DNA of 13,380 nucleotides, taken from the NCBI GenBank assembly GCA_021443405.1, contig JABUUA010000033.1, positions 1-13,380 on the forward strand. The letters are read 5' to 3'. The position numbers and the translations under genes were made by a program. Below, in pieces: positions 1 through 7,811 of the stretch. This stretch comes from Bacteroidaceae bacterium. Lineage in GTDB: Bacteria; Bacteroidota; Bacteroidia; Bacteroidales; Bacteroidaceae. Each line of letters starts with the position of its first letter. The first letter of the stretch is position 1. The notes under the pieces were generated by a model, which saw nothing but the letters and a program-made list of their open reading frames with translations, was not told the origin of the DNA and searched no databases.

Positions 1-303
1 GCCGGTAACAAGCAGAAGGTGGGCATCATCGCCGCCATGCTGCTGCAGCCCAAGGTGCTCATCCTCGACGAGCCCTTCAACTTCCTCGACCCCAGTTCAC
101 AGCACGCCATCAAACATCTGCTGCAGGAATACAACAAAACAACAGGCGCCACCATCCTCGTTTCGAGCCATAACCTCAACCACACCGTGGACATCTGCCC
201 GCGCATCGCCCTGCTCGAGCAAGGCGTCATCCTGCGCGATATCGACAATGCCGACGGCTCCGCTCAAAAGGAACTGGAAGACTACTTCGAGATAAAGGAA
301 TAA
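1..303 (+). CDS. ABC transporter ATP-binding protein, C-terminal part (5' end outside window)
   Basis: The open frame enters at base 1 and gives the last 100 residues of an ABC ATPase. The first visible residues, AGNKQKV, are the tail of the ABC signature motif (LSGGQ-type, here of the S-A-G-N-K-Q kind). The Walker B strand VLILDEP follows at about window residues 19-25, then the D-loop FLDPSS and the H-loop histidine in SSHNL. The Walker A motif must lie upstream of the window. The protein would hydrolyse ATP at the cytoplasmic face to power a membrane partner, but the substrate and the permease cannot be told from this fragment. An internal GTG (base 19) is not the true start, because the signature motif begins before it. 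The gene ends with TAA 120 bases before etfB. It is probably a separate transcription unit, since a promoter lies in that gap. Confidence 0.9.
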   Translation, partial: AGNKQKVGIIAAMLLQPKVLILDEPFNFLDPSSQHAIKHLLQEYNKTTGATILVSSHNLNHTVDICPRIALLEQGVILRDIDNADGSAQKELEDYFEIKE

Positions 304-348
304 TTTATCCCCAGTTTTGCAGCCTAACAAGCACTTTTTAACGAGAAA

Positions 349-381
349 ATTGCACAAATTAAAAGAAAATGTGTATCTTTG
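349..381 (+). promoter_or_regulatory. Bacteroidota-type promoter of the etfB-etfA-acd unit
   Basis: TATCTTTG at 374-381 matches the Bacteroidota -7 consensus TAnnTTTG exactly. ATTG at 349-352 is a plausible -33 element (consensus TTTG), 21 bases upstream. Transcription would start near 386-390, leaving an AT-rich leader of about 35 bases before the etfB ATG at 424. The gap 304-423 holds no gene and no convincing U-tract terminator for the upstream ABC gene. Confidence 0.7.
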
Positions 382-423
382 CGCCTTGTTAGACATAATA
401 CATTATTTATATAATATAGAAAT

Positions 424-1311
424 ATGAGTTTGAACATTGTTGTGCTTGCCAAGCAAGTACCCGACACACGCAATGTGGGACCCGACGCTATGACGCCCGA
501 AGGCACCGTCAATCGTTCCGCACTGCCTGCCATCTTCAACCCCGAGGATCTGAACGCGCTGGAACAGGCGCTCCGACTGAAAGATCAGAACCCTGGCACC
601 ACCGTCACCGTGATTACCATGGGTCCTGGCCGTGCCGCTGAAGTGATACGCGAAGCCATGTACCGCGGCGCTGACGGCGGCTATCTGCTCACCGACCGCG
701 CTTTCGCCGGTGCCGACACGCTGGCCACCAGCTACGCCCTGAGCACCGCCATCAAATATGTGGTTCCCAACGCCGACCTCATCATCGGCGGACGTCAGGC
801 CATCGACGGCGACACCGCACAGGTGGGCCCGCAGGTGGCAGAGAAACTGGGTCTGAACCAGATTACCTACACCGAGGAGATTCTGGACTGTAAGGACGGA
901 CACATCACAGTGAAGCGTCACATCGACGGTGGCGTAGAGACCGTGGAGAGCCCTCTGCCTTGTGTGCTGACCGTGAATGGCAGCGCTGCTCCTTGCCGCC
1001 CCCGCAATATAAAACTGGTAATGAAGTTCAAGCGCGCCCTGGCTCCCATGGAGTTGGCCCCCGGCACCACATTCGCCGACCTTCCCTACGCCGAGCAGTA
1101 TGAGCAAAAGCCTTACCTCACCATCGGTCAGTTGAGCTGCGCCGACGTGAACGCTGACCTGCAGCAGTGCGGTCTGGCTGGCAGCCCTACCAAGGTGAAA
1201 GCCGTGGAGAACATCGTGTTCAAGGCCAAGGAGAGCAAGACACTCACCGGCAGCGACGAGGACATCAATGGCCTCGTGCAGGAACTGCTGGCCAGCCATA
1301 CCATCGGTTAA
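424..1311 (+). CDS. etfB: Electron transfer flavoprotein beta subunit
   Basis: This is the 295-residue beta subunit of the heterodimeric electron transfer flavoprotein, which shuttles electrons between acyl-CoA dehydrogenases and another redox partner in the cytoplasm. The N-terminus has the family pattern VVLAKQVPDT (residues 6-15). ADTLATSYAL lies at about 97-106 and the nucleotide-binding stretch GGRQAIDGDTAQVGP at about 122-136. These segments resemble beta subunits of anaerobic, NADH-using ETFs such as that of Megasphaera elsdenii (comparison from memory). The protein is somewhat longer than the usual ~260 residues. ATG at 424 is the natural start, about 35 bases after the predicted transcript start. 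It is the first gene of a unit with etfA (58-nt gap) and an acyl-CoA dehydrogenase gene. Whether this ETF bifurcates electrons to ferredoxin cannot be decided from sequence inspection alone. Confidence 0.95.
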   Translation: MSLNIVVLAKQVPDTRNVGPDAMTPEGTVNRSALPAIFNPEDLNALEQALRLKDQNPGTTVTVITMGPGRAAEVIREAMYRGADGGYLLTDRAFAGADTLATSYALSTAIKYVVPNADLIIGGRQAIDGDTAQVGPQVAEKLGLNQITYTEEILDCKDGHITVKRHIDGGVETVESPLPCVLTVNGSAAPCRPRNIKLVMKFKRALAPMELAPGTTFADLPYAEQYEQKPYLTIGQLSCADVNADLQQCGLAGSPTKVKAVENIVFKAKESKTLTGSDEDINGLVQELLASHTIG

Positions 1312-1369
1312 CCAGCCAAAGAGAGAGATGCATTTTATTCTGCGAAACTCGAACAACTAAGAAAGAACA

Positions 1370-2392
1370 ATGAACAACGTATTTGTATATTGCGAGCTGG
1401 AAGGCACCAAAGTGGCCGAAGTGAGCCAAGAGTTGCTGACCAAGGGTCGCAAGCTGGCCGACACGCTGGGCGTGAAGCTCGAAGCTGTCGCTGCTGGCAG
1501 CGGAATCACCGGCAACATAGAAAAACAGATTCTTCCCTATGGCGTGGACAAGTTGCACATCTTCGATGCAGAAGGTCTCGCCCCCTACACTTCGAAACCT
1601 CACACTGCTGTGCTGGTGAACCTGTTCAAGCAGGAGCAACCGCAAATCTGCCTCATGGGCGCCGACGTGGTGGGTCGTGACCTCGGTCCGCGCGTAAGTT
1701 CTGCCCTGCACAGCGGCCTGACTGCCGACTGCACCAGTCTGGAAATCGGTCCTCACGACGATAAAAAGGTCGGCAAACACTACGACAACCTGCTCTATCA
1801 GATTCGCCCCGCATTTGGCGGTAACATCGTGGCCACCATCGTGAACCCCGAGAACCGCCCGCAGATGGCAACCGTGCGCAGCGGCGTGATGAAGGCTGAA
1901 GTGTTGGACGACAACTATCCCGGCGAAGTGATCATTGAGGACGTGGCCAAGTTTGTGCCCGAGGCTGAGTATGTCACCAAGGTCATCGACCGCCATGTGC
2001 AAGCCGCCAAGAACAACTTGAAGGGCGCGCCCATAATCGTGGCAGGCGGCTACGGAGTGGGTTCGAAGGAAGGTTTCGACCAACTCTACGAACTGGCCCG
2101 CGTGCTGCACGCCGAAGTAGGCGCCAGCCGTGCCGCCGTGGACGCCGGTTTCTGCGACCACGACATGCAGATTGGCCAGACCGGTGTGACCGTTCGCCCC
2201 AAGGTATATATCGCCTGCGGCATCAGCGGTGCTATCCAGCACGTGGCCGGCATGAAGGAGAGCGGCATCATCATCAGCATCAACAGCGACGAAAACGCCC
2301 CCATCAACCAAATCGCCGACTATGTCATCAACGGCACCGTGGAGGAGGTCGTTCCCAAATTGATTAAGTATTACAAGCAAAACAGTAAGTAA
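1370..2392 (+). CDS. etfA: Electron transfer flavoprotein alpha subunit
   Basis: This 340-residue alpha subunit carries the C-terminal FAD domain of the ETF heterodimer. The diagnostic FAD-binding region is intact: GGYGVGS (about 226-232), GASRAAVDAGF (250-260), QIGQTG (267-272), CGISGAIQHVAGM (283-295) and SINSDENAPI (303-312). The N-terminal half is the ETF alpha/beta-fold domain that pairs with EtfB. Length is normal for the family. It follows etfB after 58 noncoding bases with no hairpin or promoter seen in that gap, and ends 3 bases before the acyl-CoA dehydrogenase start, so all three genes are probably one operon. With EtfB it should accept or donate electrons to the neighbouring dehydrogenase. 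Confidence 0.95.
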   Translation: MNNVFVYCELEGTKVAEVSQELLTKGRKLADTLGVKLEAVAAGSGITGNIEKQILPYGVDKLHIFDAEGLAPYTSKPHTAVLVNLFKQEQPQICLMGADVVGRDLGPRVSSALHSGLTADCTSLEIGPHDDKKVGKHYDNLLYQIRPAFGGNIVATIVNPENRPQMATVRSGVMKAEVLDDNYPGEVIIEDVAKFVPEAEYVTKVIDRHVQAAKNNLKGAPIIVAGGYGVGSKEGFDQLYELARVLHAEVGASRAAVDAGFCDHDMQIGQTGVTVRPKVYIACGISGAIQHVAGMKESGIIISINSDENAPINQIADYVINGTVEEVVPKLIKYYKQNSK

Positions 2393-2395
2393 GCC

Positions 2396-4108
2396 ATGGC
2401 TAATTTCTATACAGACATCCCCGAGATTAAGTTCGAGCTAGAAAACAGTTCGCTGATGCCCCGCATTGTGGAGCTCAAAGAACGCGGATTCGCCGACAAA
2501 GACACCTACGCCGAGGCTCCTCAGGACTACGCTGACGCCATCGACAACTATGAGCACATGCTCGAAATCGTGGGCGACATCACCGCCAACACCGTGGCCG
2601 TGAATGCCGAGGCAGTGGACGCCGAAGGTCCTCACTGCGAGAACGGTCGCGTGCGCTACGCAGAAAAAACCTATGAGAATCTGGCGGCCATGAACAAGGC
2701 CGGCCTCAACGGCATGACCATGCCCCGCCGCTATAACGGTCTCAACCTGCCCGTGGTGGCTTACACGGCCGCTAACGAAATCGTTTCGACGGGCGATGCC
2801 AGCTTCGAGAACATCTGGAGCTTGCAGGATTGCATCGAGACACTCTACTGCTTCGGTAACGAGGAACAGCGTCAGAAATATGTACCCCGCGTGTGTGCCG
2901 GAGAGACTATGTCAATGGACCTCACCGAGCCCGACGCTGGTTCCGACCTGCAGAGCGTGATGCTGAAAGCCACCTACGACGAGGAGAACAAGTGCTGGCG
3001 CCTCAACGGTTCCAAGCGCTTCATCACGAACGGCGACTCTGACATTCACTTGGTGCTGGCCCGTTCGGAGGCTGGCACCCGCGACGGTCGCGGTCTGTCG
3101 ATGTTCATCTACGACAAGCGTGACGGCGGTGTGAATGTTCGTCGCATCGAGAACAAGCTGGGTATCCACGGAAGTCCTACCTGCGAGCTCGTGTACAAAA
3201 ACGCCAAGTGCGAACTGTGCGGCGACACGAAGTTAGGTCTTATCAAATATGTTATGTCGCTGATGAACGGCGCCCGTCTGGGTATTGCCGCCCAGAGTGT
3301 CGGTCTGTCACAGGCTGCTTACAACGAGGCCATCGCTTATGCCCGCGACCGCAAGCAGTTCGGCAAGGCCATCATCGAGTTCCCTGCCGTGCAAGAACTT
3401 ATCGCCAACATCAAGGCACGCCTCGACGCTGGTCGTGCACTGCTCTATCAGACAGCTCGCTACGTGGACATCTACAAGGCACTGGAGGACATTTCACGCG
3501 AGCGTAAGCTGACGCCCGAGGAGCGCCAAGAGTTGAAGGCCTTCAACCGTCTGGCCGACTCGTTCACGCCCCTTGCCAAAGGTATGAACTCGGAATATGC
3601 CAACCAGAACGGCTACGACTGCATCCAAGTGCACGGCGGTAGCGGCTTCATGGTGGAGTATGCCTGCCAGCGCATCTACCGCGACGCACGCATCACCAGC
3701 ATCTACGAGGGAACCACTCAGCTGCAGGTGGTGGCCGCCATCCGCTACGTGACCAACGGCCAATACGCCAACGTCATCGCCGACATGGAGAAGGAAACAG
3801 TTCGCCCCGAGTACGAGCCCATCATGGCACGTCTGAAGGAAATGGCTGTGAAATTCAACGAATGCACCGCCAAGGTAAAGGAGGCTGCCGACAATGACTT
3901 CCATGACTTGTGCGCCCGTCACCTTTACGATATGGTGAGCAACATCATCATGAGTCACCTGCTCCTGCAGAACGCCTCAAAGGCACCCGAGCTCTTCGGC
4001 AAGAGTCTGCAGGTGTATGTCAACTTGGCTGAGGCTGAAATCGAGAAGCACTACCGCTGGATTAGCAACCTCACACCTGCTCAGTTGGAGAACTACAAGC
4101 AAGCATAA
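2396..4108 (+). CDS. Acyl-CoA dehydrogenase family flavoprotein
   Basis: This is a 570-residue FAD enzyme that interconverts an acyl-CoA and its trans-2-enoyl-CoA, with ETF as electron partner. Visible motifs in order: LTEPDAGSD (176-184), the flavin/substrate-contacting segment; GSKRFITNGDSD in the middle domain; ARDRKQFGKAI in the C-terminal helical domain; VHGGSGF (412-418); and SIYEGTTQLQ, where E438 sits at the position of the catalytic base in short/medium-chain dehydrogenases (YEGT motif). About 120 residues after this motif make the protein longer than the ~380-residue classic enzymes, as in the larger FadE/AidB-like and Porphyromonas-type members. The ATG lies 3 bases after etfA, so the genes are almost certainly co-expressed. 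Substrate is unknown. In anaerobes it could run as an enoyl-CoA reductase, but no butyrate-pathway gene is adjacent, so I give no gene symbol. Confidence 0.92.
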   Translation: MANFYTDIPEIKFELENSSLMPRIVELKERGFADKDTYAEAPQDYADAIDNYEHMLEIVGDITANTVAVNAEAVDAEGPHCENGRVRYAEKTYENLAAMNKAGLNGMTMPRRYNGLNLPVVAYTAANEIVSTGDASFENIWSLQDCIETLYCFGNEEQRQKYVPRVCAGETMSMDLTEPDAGSDLQSVMLKATYDEENKCWRLNGSKRFITNGDSDIHLVLARSEAGTRDGRGLSMFIYDKRDGGVNVRRIENKLGIHGSPTCELVYKNAKCELCGDTKLGLIKYVMSLMNGARLGIAAQSVGLSQAAYNEAIAYARDRKQFGKAIIEFPAVQELIANIKARLDAGRALLYQTARYVDIYKALEDISRERKLTPEERQELKAFNRLADSFTPLAKGMNSEYANQNGYDCIQVHGGSGFMVEYACQRIYRDARITSIYEGTTQLQVVAAIRYVTNGQYANVIADMEKETVRPEYEPIMARLKEMAVKFNECTAKVKEAADNDFHDLCARHLYDMVSNIIMSHLLLQNASKAPELFGKSLQVYVNLAEAEIEKHYRWISNLTPAQLENYKQA

Positions 4109-4113
4109 ACTAT

Positions 4114-4146
4114 GCCGCCCCTCGTGCATTGGCAATGAGGGGCGGC
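4114..4146 (+). terminator. GC-rich hairpin after the acyl-CoA dehydrogenase gene
   Basis: A perfect 10-bp inverted repeat lies 5 bases after the stop codon: GCCGCCCCTC at 4114-4123 and GAGGGGCGGC at 4137-4146, with a 13-base loop. The following bases, GTATCTTT, form only a poor U-tract. It most likely ends or protects the etfB-etfA-acd transcript, perhaps with some read-through into dnaG. Confidence 0.6.
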
Positions 4147-4155
4147 GTATCTTTA

Positions 4156-4169
4156 GTGGGAAGTCCCAC
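4156..4169 (+). promoter_or_regulatory. Palindrome abutting the dnaG start codon
   Basis: GTGGGA-AG-TCCCAC is an interrupted perfect palindrome whose right edge lies 5 bases before the dnaG ATG. As RNA it could fold as a 5-bp GC-rich stem (GTGGG/CCCAC) with loop AAGT, which would crowd the ribosome-binding region. As DNA it could be an operator. Its role is unknown; only the symmetry is seen. Confidence 0.4.
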
Positions 4170-4174
4170 CAACA

Positions 4175-6316
4175 ATGATAGACAGAGCGACGATAGAAAA
4201 AATTACGGAGGCGGCCACCATCATGGAGGTGGTCAGCGACTTCGTATCCCTGAAGCGGGCGGGTGCCAACTACAAAGGTCTTTGTCCGTTCCACGACGAC
4301 CGCAGTCCCTCGTTCATCGTCTCGCCAGCCAAGAACTTCTGTCATTGTTTCGCTTGTGGTGAAGGCGGCAACCCCGTCACCTTCATCATGAAGCATGAGC
4401 AGTTGTCCTACCCCGACGCGCTACGCTATCTGGCAAAAAAATACGGCATCTCCATTCAAGAGAAGGAACAGAGCGCCGAGGACCTGCAACACAAGAACGA
4501 CTACGAGAGTATGCTCATCGTCAACGAGTGGGCGCTCAAGTGGTTTCGTCAGCAACTGACCGACACGCAAGAAGGACGCTCCATCGGCATGGCGTACTTC
4601 CGCAGTCGAGGTTTCCGCGACGATATTATTGAGAAATTCCAGTTGGGCTACTGCCCCAACTCCCGCACCACCTCCATGGCCGACGAGGCTTTGAAGGCGG
4701 GATACCAAGCGAAATATCTTTGTTCCGACCCCGACACCAACGTGGGCACCGGTCTCTGCTTCCGCAAGGAGGGCAGCGACCAACTGCGCGACCGCTTCTT
4801 CGGCCGCGTCATCTTCCCCATTTTCTCCATCAGCGGCAAGGTGGTCGGTTTTGGAGGTCGCGTGCTCGACGCCGCCACCAAGGGCGTGAACATCAAGTAC
4901 CAGAACTCGCCTGAAAGCATTGTTTACAACAAACGTAAGGAACTCTACGGCCTCTTCCAAGCCCGCAATGCCATTCGCAAGCAGGACTGCTGCTTCCTGG
5001 TGGAGGGTTACACCGACGTGATGGCCATGCACCAAAACGGGGTGGAGAACGTGGTGGCCTCGTCAGGAACAGCGCTCACCGACGATCAAATCCGCCTGAT
5101 TCACCGTCTGACCGACAACATCGTGGTGATTTACGATGGTGACGAGGCAGGCATCAAGGCCTCACAACGAGGAATCGACCTACTGCTGGCCCAAGGCATG
5201 AACGTAAAACTGCTGTTGTTGCCCGACGGTGACGACCCCGACAGTTTCGGACACAAACACTCGGCGCAGGAATATCAGCAGTACATGCTCACGCATCAGG
5301 TGGACTTCATCAAGTTCAAGACGAACCTGCTGAAGAAAGAAGCCGAGGGCGACCCCATCGCCACCACAAAGTTGGTCACGAATATGGTGGAGAGCATTGC
5401 GGTGATTCCTGACGAAATCGCCCGTGCCGTCTATATCAAGGAGACGGCAGAAACCATGCAGATGAAGGAGTCGCTCATCTTTTCTGCGGTAAACAAGAAA
5501 CTGAAGGAACTGCAACTCAAGCGCGAGAAGGAACGCAACCAACGCCATCTCCCCACAGCCCTCGACGTGCCACCGCCATCGAACGACGAATTTGTGCCAC
5601 CGACTGTGGACGAGAACGGAGAGGTGGTCGGCACGGAGTCGGCCATGCCCGAAAGCGATGGTCTGGAGACGCTGCGCACACAACTCGCCACGACCGCACA
5701 GAACCGCTTCTACAAGAAGGAGGAAGAACTGGCGCGCGCCATCGTTCGCTATGGAGAAGTGCCTATTTCGGTAGAGGAAGAAGAGGGAACTCGCTTGCTG
5801 TCAGTCATTGAATACATAAAAACGGCACTGGAGAATGACGAGCAAGAATTACGCACGCCCGAGTTTCGCCAACTCCTGCAACTGGGTATGGAGCACTACG
5901 CAACGGAAGGTTTCAAGGCCGAGCGCTTCTTCCTCAACTTCCCCGACCCGCAAATCAGCGACTTGGCATACCGTCTTTCTTTCACACAGGAAGAACTGAG
6001 CAAGATACATTTACCCAAGACTTCCAACGTCTATCAAGTGGTAAATGGAGAGGACGAAGCACGTATGAAAGCTGAGGAAAAAGCTCGACTCAAGGCGGAG
6101 GAAGAACATCTCAACAAGGTGGGCGAGATTGTCGCGCACCTTTATGCGGAATATCAGATAGAGATTGTCAAGGAACAGAAAAACAAACTCATCCAACAAT
6201 TGAGTGCTCCAGACTTATCGTTAGTGGAAAAGACCGAGCTACTGCAACAATTTAAGCAGATAAAAGACACCGAAAGGGCGTTGGCACGCCTATGCGGCGA
6301 CCGTGTCATTGGATGA
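4175..6316 (+). CDS. dnaG: DNA primase
   Basis: DnaG lays down RNA primers on the lagging strand and works with the replicative helicase DnaB. The N-terminal CHC2 zinc finger is complete (C37, H40, C58, C61), in CPFHDDRSPSF and CFACG. The TOPRIM catalytic core has E277 in VEGYTD, D321-G-D323 in YDGDEAG and a later acidic cluster DGDDPDSF (351-358), which are the metal-binding residues of the family. An acidic, proline-rich linker (about 458-497) joins the core to a helical C-terminal part, presumably the helicase-binding domain, containing a highly charged segment (RMKAEEKARLKAEEEH, around 630-645). At 713 residues it is longer than the E. coli protein (581). The ATG at 4175 is chosen because the zinc finger begins soon after, as in homologues. 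It is the last + strand gene and converges on the SPOR gene. Confidence 0.97.
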   Translation: MIDRATIEKITEAATIMEVVSDFVSLKRAGANYKGLCPFHDDRSPSFIVSPAKNFCHCFACGEGGNPVTFIMKHEQLSYPDALRYLAKKYGISIQEKEQSAEDLQHKNDYESMLIVNEWALKWFRQQLTDTQEGRSIGMAYFRSRGFRDDIIEKFQLGYCPNSRTTSMADEALKAGYQAKYLCSDPDTNVGTGLCFRKEGSDQLRDRFFGRVIFPIFSISGKVVGFGGRVLDAATKGVNIKYQNSPESIVYNKRKELYGLFQARNAIRKQDCCFLVEGYTDVMAMHQNGVENVVASSGTALTDDQIRLIHRLTDNIVVIYDGDEAGIKASQRGIDLLLAQGMNVKLLLLPDGDDPDSFGHKHSAQEYQQYMLTHQVDFIKFKTNLLKKEAEGDPIATTKLVTNMVESIAVIPDEIARAVYIKETAETMQMKESLIFSAVNKKLKELQLKREKERNQRHLPTALDVPPPSNDEFVPPTVDENGEVVGTESAMPESDGLETLRTQLATTAQNRFYKKEEELARAIVRYGEVPISVEEEEGTRLLSVIEYIKTALENDEQELRTPEFRQLLQLGMEHYATEGFKAERFFLNFPDPQISDLAYRLSFTQEELSKIHLPKTSNVYQVVNGEDEARMKAEEKARLKAEEEHLNKVGEIVAHLYAEYQIEIVKEQKNKLIQQLSAPDLSLVEKTELLQQFKQIKDTERALARLCGDRVIG

Positions 6317-6356
6317 CGACGGCTGTAGCAGTCCCTTCTATCCTGAGGACGTTTTA

Positions 6357-6378
6357 TAGTTTCTGAGCCGATAAACTA
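6357..6378. terminator. Weak inverted repeat between convergent dnaG and SPOR genes
   Basis: TAGTTT at 6357-6362 and AAACTA at 6373-6378 form a perfect but AT-rich 6-bp inverted repeat with a 10-base loop, inside the 91-base gap between two convergent genes. No U-tract follows on either strand. It could be a weak bidirectional terminator. The rest of the gap 6317-6407 shows nothing recognisable. Confidence 0.25.
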
Positions 6379-6407
6379 CCACCATCGACCAGACATCACC
6401 GCCAAAA

Positions 6408-6974
6408 CTAATAACCGATTGGGGTGGAAATCGTAGTTGAATCCTCCCACAAAGGCACATTCACTTTACATTTTACGATGATGGCCTCGGGGAATTTCTT
6501 AGTTTCCCTTAATTCAGACAATAGGACGGCCGCCTCCTCACGCGTGCGGAAATCGCCCACGTGGCAAATCCAACGAGGATTCACGAACCGCGTATAGATA
6601 GCATACTCCGGATAACAACGTCGCATCAGCGCCTCTGCTTGATACGCCTTGCTCTTGGCATTGCGCGTGTTGCCGCCCGCATACACTTGCACACGATAGC
6701 CTGTTACACGCACTTTCTTCACCGCAGGCATGAAAGGCATCCACATTGTAGTTACCGTGTCCTGCACCTGTTGCACCTGATGTGAGACGGGCGTCACAGT
6801 GACAACCGGTGTAGCGACTGCCTTGCCACAAGCATCACAGCCCATCGAAGCACCACCGTCTTGTTCCACACATGCGGGACTGTACTGATGTTCTTGAAGC
6901 GAAGCGGTGCAATGGTTTTGTGCCGTACCCAGCACCGACACCACTGAAAGCAAGAGTAGAATAAACTGTCGCAT
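6408..6974 (-). CDS. Secreted SPOR-domain protein
   Basis: This is a 188-residue exported protein. Residues 1-18 form a signal peptide (MRQF, then a leucine/valine-rich core, cleavage near GTA-Q). There is no lipobox cysteine right after the core, so it is probably periplasmic rather than a lipoprotein. Residues about 91-170 match a SPOR domain: GYRVQVYAGG, then RFVNPRWICHVGDFRTREEAAVLL, then a final strand AIIVKCKV. SPOR domains bind peptidoglycan whose peptide stems have been removed, often at division sites, so a cell-wall role is likely. The 70-residue linker before it is rich in V/T/Q and has four cysteines, including C46-x2-C49. The gene lies 22 bases past a strong hairpin downstream of tpiA and has no visible promoter of its own. 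The exact role is unknown. Confidence 0.85.
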   Translation of the reverse strand: MRQFILLLLSVVSVLGTAQNHCTASLQEHQYSPACVEQDGGASMGCDACGKAVATPVVTVTPVSHQVQQVQDTVTTMWMPFMPAVKKVRVTGYRVQVYAGGNTRNAKSKAYQAEALMRRCYPEYAIYTRFVNPRWICHVGDFRTREEAAVLLSELRETKKFPEAIIVKCKVNVPLWEDSTTISTPIGY

Positions 6975-6996
6975 GTACTATTACTTATAGATAAAG

Positions 6997-7032
6997 GCAA
7001 GAGCCGATGCCGGTGACGACATCGGCTCTTGC
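6997..7032 (-). terminator. 13-bp hairpin between tpiA and the SPOR gene
   Basis: GCAAGAGCCGATG (6997-7009) and CATCGGCTCTTGC (7020-7032) form a perfect 13-bp stem with a 10-base loop, 20 bases after the tpiA stop. An outer pair (CTTATA 6984-6989 with TATAAG 7033-7038) could extend it past a 7-base bulge. Read on the minus strand it is followed by CTTTATC, not a true U-run. It is probably a terminator or an RNA-processing/stability element; the next start codon is only 22 bases away. Confidence 0.65.
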
Positions 7033-7052
7033 TATAAGGTTGGAAAGACAGA

Positions 7053-7811
7053 TTAGTTCCAAGCGTCAATGATACCCTTGAAATCAGCAGCCTTCAACGA
7101 GGCACCACCAATCAATCCACCATCAATGTCGGGTTTGGCAAACAACTCAGGAGCGTTGCTGGCCTTGCAAGAACCACCATACAGGATGCTGGTCTCATCG
7201 GCAACAGTGGCGCCATACACCTCAGCCACGCAGCTGCGGATGTAAGCGTGAATCTCCTCAGCCTGCTCGCTGGTAGCGGTCTTGCCGGTACCGATGGCCC
7301 ATATGGGCTCGTAGGCAATCACCACATTCTTCCACTGCTCAGCAGTCAGATGGAACACGCTGCCAGCCAGTTCTGCCTTGCAGACGGCCTCCTGCTGATT
7401 GGCCTCGCGCTCAGCAAGACTCTCACCGATGCAGAAGATTACCTTCAGACCGTTGGCCAGGGCCAAATCCACCTTCTCCTTCAGAATCTCGGGAGTCTCG
7501 TGATAATACTCGCGACGCTCGCTGTGACCAAGGATGACATACTCTGCACCGGTGCTCTGTACCATGGCAGCGCTCACCTCACCCGTGTAAGCACCGCTCT
7601 CCTTATTGGCGCAGTTCTCTGCACTTACAGCAATCACACTATCCTTGAGCAGCTCGCTCACCGTAGCCAGATGAATGAAGGGAGTGCCGATGATAACCTC
7701 ACAGTTAGGCTTCTCGGTGGCCAACATGTCCTTCAACTCGGTAGCCAGCGCTACGCCTTCCTGGAGAGTCTTGTTCATCTTCCAGTTACCTGCAACAATT
7801 TTCTTTCTCAT
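7053..7811 (-). CDS. tpiA: Triosephosphate isomerase
   Basis: This 252-residue glycolytic enzyme interconverts dihydroxyacetone phosphate and glyceraldehyde 3-phosphate in the cytoplasm. All active-site parts are present: GNWKMN (8-13) with K11, the catalytic H96 in ILGHSERR, the catalytic base E168 in AYEPIWAIGTGKTAT with the mobile loop 6 (about 171-180), and the phosphate-binding YGGS (211-214) and GGLIGGASL (231-239). Length is standard. The ATG at 7811 lies inside the upstream DoxX-like gene (26-nt overlap), and no TAnnTTTG promoter is seen just before it. Its expression is therefore probably coupled to the upstream pair. A hairpin lies 20 bases past the stop. Confidence 0.98.
   Translation of the reverse strand: MRKKIVAGNWKMNKTLQEGVALATELKDMLATEKPNCEVIIGTPFIHLATVSELLKDSVIAVSAENCANKESGAYTGEVSAAMVQSTGAEYVILGHSERREYYHETPEILKEKVDLALANGLKVIFCIGESLAEREANQQEAVCKAELAGSVFHLTAEQWKNVVIAYEPIWAIGTGKTATSEQAEEIHAYIRSCVAEVYGATVADETSILYGGSCKASNAPELFAKPDIDGGLIGGASLKAADFKGIIDAWN

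Noticed and set aside
403..2380. Long antisense frames (317 and 371 codons) opposite etfB and etfA
   Set aside because: They mirror strongly conserved EtfB/EtfA coding sequence. Their translations are low-complexity, rich in H/V/G/A, and match no known motif. They arise from the biased codon use of the real genes.
4148..4155. TATCTTTA as a possible -7 box for dnaG
   Set aside because: It lacks the final G of TAnnTTTG, and the nearest ATTG upstream is only 16 bases away instead of about 19-21. The leader would be very short.
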